A stretch of DNA of 55,759 nucleotides, taken from contig CALYTB010000003.1 of the NCBI GenBank assembly GCA_945486035.1, positions 1-55,759 of the forward strand, in the 5' to 3' direction. The notes below the pieces were generated by a model. That model saw only the letters and a program-made list of their open reading frames with translations. It did no database searches and was not told the DNA's origin. This DNA is from an uncultured Clostridia bacterium. Lineage in GTDB: Bacteria; Bacillota; Clostridia; Oscillospirales; Oscillospiraceae. This document shows positions 50,353 to 55,759 of this stretch, piece after piece (positions within the stretch are counted from its first letter, which is position 1; every line of letters starts with the position of its first letter). The translations under genes were made by a program, and so were the position numbers.

Positions 50353-51654
50353 TTATTCCTCAGTGCTCTCCTGGGACTTGGGCGCAACGGCAACGGCGTT
50401 ATCCACGATGACCTTGATGGCCTTGCGGGTGGTCAGGCCGGACTTGATCTCCTCCACGGGAACCATTTCCTTGACCTTCGCCAGCTCCAGCTGATAATTC
50501 GTGGCCAGCTCCTGATATTCGGCTTCGATCTCCTCGTCGGTTGCGGAGATTCCCTCCACTTCCACGATCTTCTCCAGCATCACATTGACCTTCGCCTGCT
50601 TTTCGGCGGTGGGACGGAAGGCGTTGCGCATGGTGGATACATCGCCGCCCATCATCTTGGCATACTGATCCATGGAATAGCCGCTCATCTGCAGCTGATA
50701 GGCAAAACGCTCCATCTGGTTATCCAGTTCCGCTTCCACCAGACCCTTCGGCATATCCACGGTGACATTCTCAGCCGCTTTGTCTACAGCAGCCTGCTCA
50801 AAGGCGGAATCCACCTGCTTCTGGGCCTTCTCCAGAGCCTTGGCACGGATATCGTTCTTCAGCTCCTCCAGGGTGTCAAACTCGGACACATCCTTGGCAA
50901 ACTCGTCATCCTGGGCAGGAACATTGGTAACAGTGACCTTGTTCAGCTTCACATGGAACACAACAGCCTTACCGGCCAGTTCCTTGTGGTAATCCTCAGG
51001 GAAGGTGATGTCGATGTCCTTCTCCTCACCGGCATTCATGCCGACAATCTGCTCTTCGAAGCCGGGAACAAACTGACCGCTGCCCAGCTTCAGGTCAAAG
51101 CTGTCGCCCTTTCCGCCGTCAAAGGGTACACCGTTGTCGAAGCCTTCGAAATCGATGTTCGCGGTATCCCCCATCTGGGCGGCTCTGTCCACAGTTTCGG
51201 TGGAAGCAACATTCTCGGCCATACGGTCCAGCTCAGCCTGAACCTGGGCATCGGAAACGGAAACCTCCGCCTTTTCAACCTCCAGGCCCTTGTAGTTGCC
51301 CAGGGTGACCTCGGGATAAACCTCGGTGGTGAGGGTCAGGGTGACAAGATTCTCCTCGCTGATCTGCATGTCGGTCAGGTTGGGACGACCAACTGCCTTG
51401 ATGCCCTGATCCACAACGGCAAACTGATAAACCTGGGGGAAAATCTCTTCCAGGCCGTCTTCGTAGAAGACATGCGCACCGTACATGCTCTCGATCATCT
51501 TTCTGGGAGCCTTGCCCTTCCGGAAACCGGGGATCATGATATTCTTGCGCGCCTTCATGTAGGCCTTGTTGACACCGGACTCCATCAGTTCCTTGTCGAT
51601 CTCCACCACGATGGTGGTTTCATTGCCTTTTCTTTCGGTGCTCTTAACGTTCAT
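50353..51654 (-). CDS. tig: Trigger factor
   Basis: The 433-residue ribosome-bound chaperone has an N-terminal ribosome-docking domain with the signature GFRKGKAPRKMIE (about 45-57), a FKBP-type prolyl isomerase domain (about 160-245) and a long helical C-terminal arm. It binds nascent chains at the exit tunnel. AGGAGGA precedes the ATG and a good promoter is at 51724-51752. clpP and clpX are downstream. Confidence 0.97.
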   Translation of the reverse strand: MNVKSTERKGNETTIVVEIDKELMESGVNKAYMKARKNIMIPGFRKGKAPRKMIESMYGAHVFYEDGLEEIFPQVYQFAVVDQGIKAVGRPNLTDMQISEENLVTLTLTTEVYPEVTLGNYKGLEVEKAEVSVSDAQVQAELDRMAENVASTETVDRAAQMGDTANIDFEGFDNGVPFDGGKGDSFDLKLGSGQFVPGFEEQIVGMNAGEEKDIDITFPEDYHKELAGKAVVFHVKLNKVTVTNVPAQDDEFAKDVSEFDTLEELKNDIRAKALEKAQKQVDSAFEQAAVDKAAENVTVDMPKGLVEAELDNQMERFAYQLQMSGYSMDQYAKMMGGDVSTMRNAFRPTAEKQAKVNVMLEKIVEVEGISATDEEIEAEYQELATNYQLELAKVKEMVPVEEIKSGLTTRKAIKVIVDNAVAVAPKSQESTEE

Positions 51655-51723
51655 GGTTACTAATCCTCCTAAATTGGTCCGCGTAGCAAGACCATTTTAT
51701 ATATATTTGTATACAGCCGATAT

Positions 51724-51752
51724 ATTCTATCAAAAAAAGTCAAAAATGTCCA
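51724..51752 (-). promoter_or_regulatory. Sigma-A promoter of tig
   Basis: On the minus strand TGGACA (51747-51752), a 17-bp spacer and TAGAAT (51724-51729), 69 nt upstream of the tig ATG. Confidence 0.72.
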
Positions 51753-51771
51753 CACTTTTCTGAAAAAAGTT

Positions 51772-52461
51772 TTATGAAAATACCGTGTATGGCCGGAAAT
51801 CAAGATAGTCCGCGGAAACAAGCCTGAAATCCACACCGTTCCACAGTCCCTCCATGGCCAGTCGGTGACTTCCTCCATGCAAATGCCCATAGAAACAGCG
51901 GCGAACCTGGTATTTTTCCAGAAGCGCGAGAATCTCGGTGCATTCATATCCTTTGTACCTGGGAGGGTAATGCAGGAACACAAGCTTCGGCTTTTCCCCG
52001 GCTGCTTTCAGCGAGGCCTCCAGACGAATCAGTTCCCTCTTAAAGACCTTTTCATCATGCTGCCCGCTTCGCTCCTCCTCAAAAAACCAGCCTCGTGTAC
52101 CGCAAATCGCATAGGGTCCGTAATCGAAGGAATTGTTATTCAGAAGGAACATGTTTTCAAATCCATACTCCGAACAGAATTTCTGAAACTTCGCCGCAGT
52201 GGACCACCAATAGTCATGATTGCCTTTCAGGATTATTTTTCGTCCCGGAATCTCATTGATCCATGCGAAATCCGCTCGGGAAGACGGCAAATCCAGAGCC
52301 CAACTCAGATCCCCCAGCAAGACGGTGGTATCCTCCGGCGTGATATGCCGGAAGCCCTGGCTGAGCTTATCCATATATCCGATCCATCCGCCGCCAAAAA
52401 CGTCCATCGGTTTTTGTGCCGCCAGGCTAAGGTGCAGATCGCCAATGGCGTATAGCGCCAT
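51772..52461 (-). CDS. Calcineurin-like metallophosphoesterase
   Basis: The 229-residue protein has all metallophosphoesterase motifs: D8-L-H10, GDLSWA, GNHDYWW, and FYGHLHGG. The two-metal site is complete, so phosphoester hydrolysis is likely; the substrate is unknown. Similar stand-alone proteins in Clostridia are annotated only by family. It follows the threonine-synthase-like gene by 44 nt and lies upstream of the tig promoter. Confidence 0.88.
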   Translation of the reverse strand: MALYAIGDLHLSLAAQKPMDVFGGGWIGYMDKLSQGFRHITPEDTTVLLGDLSWALDLPSSRADFAWINEIPGRKIILKGNHDYWWSTAAKFQKFCSEYGFENMFLLNNNSFDYGPYAICGTRGWFFEEERSGQHDEKVFKRELIRLEASLKAAGEKPKLVFLHYPPRYKGYECTEILALLEKYQVRRCFYGHLHGGSHRLAMEGLWNGVDFRLVSADYLDFRPYTVFS

Positions 52462-52505
52462 AACACTCCCCCTCTCTCACGATCTTTGGAATCGAAAAGC
52501 TTTCA

Positions 52506-53537
52506 TCAGTGTTTTTCGGGATTCCTTTGAGAAATCTTCATAGCCCTTGCAGCTGCTTCCTCGACCGGAAACGGATTTCGTTCCGCAAGAACCAGTCCAC
52601 ATCGGGTTTCTCCCGTGCGCACCCGATAGTCCAGCAGGCCGGCATAGGCAATCGCGGAACCCGGAGAAAGCAGATAGGAATTCGTCGCGTAGACACTTGG
52701 GATGGTCGACAGCATTCTATCCTCGCTGATTACACTGACATGCATTCCTTTTCTGATTCTTTGCAGGGCTGATTCTCTGGGGCAGTATACCTTTCCCATC
52801 CTCCAGGCTTCCACAAATCGAAGCGCCTCTTCTTCCCCGCAGGCAGAGGAAATCAGGCATTCCAGGCCCTCCGGAAGGGCCGAGTCTGTCTCTGGGGCAG
52901 CCGTGCAGGCACTCAACGCATCCGTTCGAAGCTGTCCGTGATAGATGAGCTCCCACACAGCGCTGTTTTCACTGCAGCAGCAAACGATATTTCCAATCGG
53001 CAGCCCCCAGGCCCTTGCGTACCATGCGCTCATGGGAGCCGAAAAATCCCCGGAAGCCACGGAAATATCAAAGCTTCTGTCGGCATTCAAGCTTCCGCAC
53101 CTGACAAGCTCTCCGTAGATTCCGAATAAAACCGCAATTCTGACACCGGTTTCCAGCCATTTTCCGGGCTGTGCAGAGGAATCTCCATCTGCCCGAAGGA
53201 GCCCGGAAAGACTTCGAACCATCCTGGAAAACGCTTTCCCGGAGCTGTGCCAGCACTCCCCCATCACAATGCGATGGCTCATCGGTTCCAGACGAACCGG
53301 ATGCGGTCCAACACAATAATCCAAGTCAGAATCCGACACCCTGGAATGAAAAAGGTAATTCAGAATCCTGGCCGTGCATTGGTTAAAGTCCAATTCCGCC
53401 AGCGCATCGATTTCCTCAGGAGAAAAAGGATTCACCCGGAAGGGAATATACAACCCCCCATCCGGCCCCCGCTGCTGCTGAATCGCGCGCTGGGCAGTAA
53501 AACTGTCACGGTGATTACGGGTGGTTACATACAGCAC
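52506..53537 (-). CDS. Threonine-synthase-like protein lacking the PLP lysine
   Basis: The 343-residue protein aligns with threonine synthase at both ends: TTRNHRDSFTAQRAI and GPDGGLYIP at the start, and later SGDFSAPMSAWYARAWGLPIG (about 162-182), equal to the usual GNFGN..AxxMGLPI block. The catalytic FKD region is replaced by AFSR (102-105), with Ser at the lysine position, and about 100 residues carrying the SGDTG motif are missing (family length about 490). The frame is intact. It is unlikely to make threonine; a regulatory or structural role is possible. The GTG start overlaps the dipeptidase end by 23 nt. Confidence 0.75.
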   Translation of the reverse strand: MLYVTTRNHRDSFTAQRAIQQQRGPDGGLYIPFRVNPFSPEEIDALAELDFNQCTARILNYLFHSRVSDSDLDYCVGPHPVRLEPMSHRIVMGECWHSSGKAFSRMVRSLSGLLRADGDSSAQPGKWLETGVRIAVLFGIYGELVRCGSLNADRSFDISVASGDFSAPMSAWYARAWGLPIGNIVCCCSENSAVWELIYHGQLRTDALSACTAAPETDSALPEGLECLISSACGEEEALRFVEAWRMGKVYCPRESALQRIRKGMHVSVISEDRMLSTIPSVYATNSYLLSPGSAIAYAGLLDYRVRTGETRCGLVLAERNPFPVEEAAARAMKISQRNPEKH

Positions 53538-54477
53538 GTTCCATCACTCCAAAGGCATTATCCCAGAAAATTTTCTCCACTGTTTGGTGATCGACTCCCC
53601 GTGCCAGGAGTCTTTCGGCCATGGCTGGATAGCTTTGAACGCCGTCAAAGCCCTCCGGCATGGCCTCACAGCCGTCCAGGTCGCCACCCAGGGCGATATG
53701 AGAACCCTGCGGGTCCAACTCCAGGAAATGAAGGATATGGTCGCAAACGGTATCCAGAGTTGGCTGCTCTCCTACGAAGACATCACACTGGTTGAAACCG
53801 GCAACACCGCCGCAGTCACAGATTGCGCGGAACATATCATCTGTCAGATTGCGGCTCACTCCACAGATGGAGCGGCTGTTGGAATGGGTCGCGATAACCG
53901 GCGCCTGGGTAATCTTCATGATATCCCAGAAAGCCTCGTCGCTGATGTGACTGACATCCACAAGCATACCAAGACGCTGAGCTTCTCGCACGTATTCCCG
54001 GCCGATATCGGTAAGACCTCCGCCGGTCACATGGGAACCTGTCAGCGGATTCTTCTCATTCCAGCCCAGGGACGTAATCCGAAATCCAATCTGATACAGA
54101 TCCTCCAAAAGTGCGGGGTCAAATCCAAATCCGGCAGTTCCCTCAATGGTCAAAACCGCGGACATCATTCCGGCCTCAAAATTCTGCGCAATATCTTCCG
54201 GGCAGTAGGCCAGCCGGATCAGATCCTGGTTTCTGTCCAGCTCCCGCTGGATGGTGGCCAGCTCCCGTTCAAACACGACAACCGGAGAAACCTGGTTCCA
54301 CTCCTGAAAGCCAGGCGTTGTAAAACAGGCAAAGCACTGACAATACCCAGGCAGTTTCGAAGCCCTTTCCAGGTCAATATGCAGCTGGTTGCTCCGCAGG
54401 CTTCCCGCTTGGTTCAAATCTTTTCCCAGGAGGGCCAGTGCGGTATCGCAGTGAAGGTCAAAAACAGGAAAACTCAT
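53515..54477 (-). CDS. Membrane dipeptidase (M19, renal dipeptidase family)
   Basis: The 320-residue zinc dipeptidase has the metal motifs H9-x-D11 (FDLHCD), Glu in TIEGTAG, and histidines in VDVSHIS and THSNSRS. It lacks a signal peptide and so is probably cytoplasmic, splitting dipeptides. Its ATG is at 54477, overlapping the yraN stop by 4 nt; its end overlaps the next gene by 23 nt. The nearby genes are not related in function. Confidence 0.9.
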   Translation of the reverse strand: MSFPVFDLHCDTALALLGKDLNQAGSLRSNQLHIDLERASKLPGYCQCFACFTTPGFQEWNQVSPVVVFERELATIQRELDRNQDLIRLAYCPEDIAQNFEAGMMSAVLTIEGTAGFGFDPALLEDLYQIGFRITSLGWNEKNPLTGSHVTGGGLTDIGREYVREAQRLGMLVDVSHISDEAFWDIMKITQAPVIATHSNSRSICGVSRNLTDDMFRAICDCGGVAGFNQCDVFVGEQPTLDTVCDHILHFLELDPQGSHIALGGDLDGCEAMPEGFDGVQSYPAMAERLLARGVDHQTVEKIFWDNAFGVMERAVCNHP

Positions 54478-54839
54478 TGAAATGCATCCTCCATATGTCG
54501 AATTACCGGATGGGCTGTGGATGTTCCTTCCGGAGCGTAAATCTCAATCACATCGAACCGGGGTTGCAGATGCGTTGGATTCTGAGCAAGGTACATTGCC
54601 GCGGTGTTTCGTAGTCTGGATTGCTTGCGGCAATCCACATACTCCCCAGCTTCCGCGAAACGGGCGGACTTACGCAGCTTCACTTCCACAAAAACCAGAA
54701 ACCGCTTGTTTTGTACAATCAGATCAATTTCCCCGAAACGGCAGCGAAAGCCGGAAGCCACAATTTCGTAGCGTTTCTTCCTCAAATACTCCGCGGCCAG
54801 GGCCTCACCCCAAGCGCCCGAAAGATTACTTGCCTTCAT
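54474..54839 (-). CDS. yraN: YraN family (UPF0102) nuclease-like protein
   Basis: The 121-residue protein has the restriction-endonuclease-like core with GEIDLIVQN (D39) and FVEVKLRKS (E52, K54). UPF0102 proteins follow rnhB in very many genomes, as here. Function is unproven; a role in DNA processing is assumed. Its ATG overlaps the rnhB end by 14 nt. Confidence 0.93.
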   Translation of the reverse strand: MKASNLSGAWGEALAAEYLRKKRYEIVASGFRCRFGEIDLIVQNKRFLVFVEVKLRKSARFAEAGEYVDCRKQSRLRNTAAMYLAQNPTHLQPRFDVIEIYAPEGTSTAHPVIRHMEDAFQ

Positions 54840-55440
54840 AGAACTTCTTCAGGAAGGTTTGCCGGTGAAGCGGGCACGGACCATATTTCTCCAGCGCCTC
54901 ATAATGCGCCTTGGTTCCATAGCCTTTATGCACGTCGAAACCGTATTGCGGGTATTGCTTTGCGGCCTCAAGCATCAGATCATCCCGACTCACCTTCGCC
55001 AGGATGGAAGCCGCGGCGATATTGGCACTGAGGCTATCGCCCTTGACCACGGTTTTAACAGGAATTCCAAAGTCCTTTTCCCGGTTACCGTCAATAAGCG
55101 TCAAATCCGGTTTGACGGAAAGCTGACTCAGGGCCCGTTCCATTGCGAGAAAGGTTGCCTGAAGGATATTGATTTCATCAATTTCTTTTTCAGATGCAAA
55201 TCCGATCCCATAGGAAACAGCCTTCTGCTGAATCTGGGGAAACAGTTCCCGTCTGCGTTTGTCGGATAATTTTTTACTGTCGGTCAATCCTGGAAGCTCC
55301 AGGTGTGCAGGAAGAATGACAGCCGCAGCACACACTGGGCCCGCCAAAGGCCCTCTGCCGGCTTCGTCCACACCGCAAATCACTTGAAGCCGCTCTTCGA
55401 AAAGCGCATCTTCGATTTCCCACATAGTCATGGCACTCAT
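54826..55440 (-). CDS. rnhB: Ribonuclease HII
   Basis: The 204-residue enzyme removes ribonucleotides and RNA primers from DNA. It has VDEAGRGPLAGPV with D25 and E26, the third acidic residue in LIDGN, and GYGTKAHYEAL near the end. Its ATG overlaps the rbgA stop (ATGA). The gene order rbgA-rnhB-yraN is conserved in Firmicutes. Confidence 0.96.
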   Translation of the reverse strand: MSAMTMWEIEDALFEERLQVICGVDEAGRGPLAGPVCAAAVILPAHLELPGLTDSKKLSDKRRRELFPQIQQKAVSYGIGFASEKEIDEINILQATFLAMERALSQLSVKPDLTLIDGNREKDFGIPVKTVVKGDSLSANIAAASILAKVSRDDLMLEAAKQYPQYGFDVHKGYGTKAHYEALEKYGPCPLHRQTFLKKFYEGK

Positions 55441-55759
55441 CGCATTTCCTCCGGAATCTCTAAGGTAAATCTTCCCAGTTTTCCGCTTCGGAATTCATCA
55501 ATCAAAACTTTTGCCATTCGCTCGGTATGAATTTCGCCTCTTGCCAGGAGGAAGCCCCGATTTTTCCCCGCCTGCTCCAGGAGCTGATATCCGGGGGTTC
55601 CCGGTTCGGCTTCCACTTTGTACCTGTCTGCCAATGCAGCGGGATAGTATTTGTGAAGCAGCTCCATCAGCCTGCAAGCCAGCTCCTCCAAATCAATAAC
55701 CCCTTCTTTTACAGCTCCGGTATAGGCCAGTTTCAAGCCAACCTCCGGGTCCTCAAATT
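55437..55759 (-). CDS. rbgA: Ribosome biogenesis GTPase RbgA (YlqF), C-terminal part
   Basis: The frame is open to the right edge (FEDPEVGLKLAYTGAV), so the GTPase domain lies outside the window. The visible part matches the RbgA C-terminal ANTAR-like domain: KYYPAALADRYKV, RGFLLARGEIHTERMAKVLIDEFRSGKLGRFTLE. RbgA helps assemble the 50S subunit. It is followed by rnhB with a 4-nt overlap. Confidence 0.9.
   Translation of the reverse strand, partial: FEDPEVGLKLAYTGAVKEGVIDLEELACRLMELLHKYYPAALADRYKVEAEPGTPGYQLLEQAGKNRGFLLARGEIHTERMAKVLIDEFRSGKLGRFTLEIPEEMR

Noticed and set aside
52506-53537. Threonine-synthase-like gene as a frameshifted pseudogene
   Set aside because: One uninterrupted frame covers both conserved ends; the missing part is a clean internal loss, not a frameshift.
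1-55759. CRISPR array, prophage or integrative element
   Set aside because: No regularly spaced direct repeats, phage structural genes, relaxase or transposase were seen.

Overview
The window looks like chromosomal DNA from an anaerobic, endospore-forming Clostridia bacterium, most likely Oscillospirales (Ruminococcaceae/Oscillospiraceae). Reasons: a complete spoIIIA operon (AA to AH), cotJ spore-coat genes, a cwlD-type cortex amidase, Bacillus/Clostridium-like gene order (tig-clpP-clpX-lon-engB; yqhY-nusB-xseA-xseB-ispA; rbgA-rnhB-yraN), strong AGGAGG ribosome binding sites and a base composition near 50% GC by eye. No rRNA, CRISPR array, prophage or transposase gene was seen. The taxon is inferred, not shown.

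Layout. 1-7360 (+): recO end, mutS2, an HPr-like gene, uvrC, rsmD, coaD, a coiled-coil gene and a TIGR04086-type membrane protein. 7361-8180 is an 820-base AT-rich gap with an orphan promoter and a large inverted repeat. 8181-16307 is more accessory: two Xer-type tyrosine recombinases, pfkA, an XRE-TPR regulator beside an MFS transporter, a membrane-tethered XRE regulator, and an ECF sigma/anti-sigma pair. 16543-21492: a 167-bp repeat element, radA, cwlD, a fused cotJA-cotJB gene with cotJC, and the peroxide genes yaaA and bcp. 21737-27600: a GH29 alpha-L-fucosidase-like gene, four tRNA genes around a small FTR-like iron-sulfur gene, a decayed GNAT-like gene, asnA, and a zinc-ribbon/TPM-domain gene pair. 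27891-37276 (-): ispA, xseB, xseA, a TsaD paralogue, nusB, yqhY, the spoIIIA operon and an ECF-transporter S component. 37354-42538: ftsK/spoIIIE, a divergent uppP, a ClpP-like TepA, ybaK and a TSCPD gene. 42583-45154: another repeat element and a GH2 glycosidase. 45219-51654 (-): engB, lon, clpX, clpP, tig. 51772-55759 (-): a metallophosphoesterase, a threonine-synthase-like protein without the PLP lysine, an M19 dipeptidase, yraN, rnhB and the C-terminal part of rbgA.

The genes mainly serve genome maintenance (RecO, MutS2, UvrC, RadA, ExoVII, FtsK, RNase HII), sporulation (SpoIIIA channel, CotJ, CwlD), proteostasis (trigger factor, ClpXP, Lon) and isoprenoid/undecaprenyl lipid supply (IspA, UppP). 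The two glycosidases suggest use of host or plant glycans.

The most unusual signals are a three-copy, TA-flanked, nested palindromic repeat (16543, 27598, 42583) whose inner hairpin changes in compensatory ways and whose copies sit at gene 3' ends; a threonine-synthase-like protein with the catalytic FKD site replaced and an internal deletion; an HPr-like protein that keeps His15 and Ser46 but lacks the ArgPro signature; a CotJA-CotJB fusion; and the structured 820-base gap.
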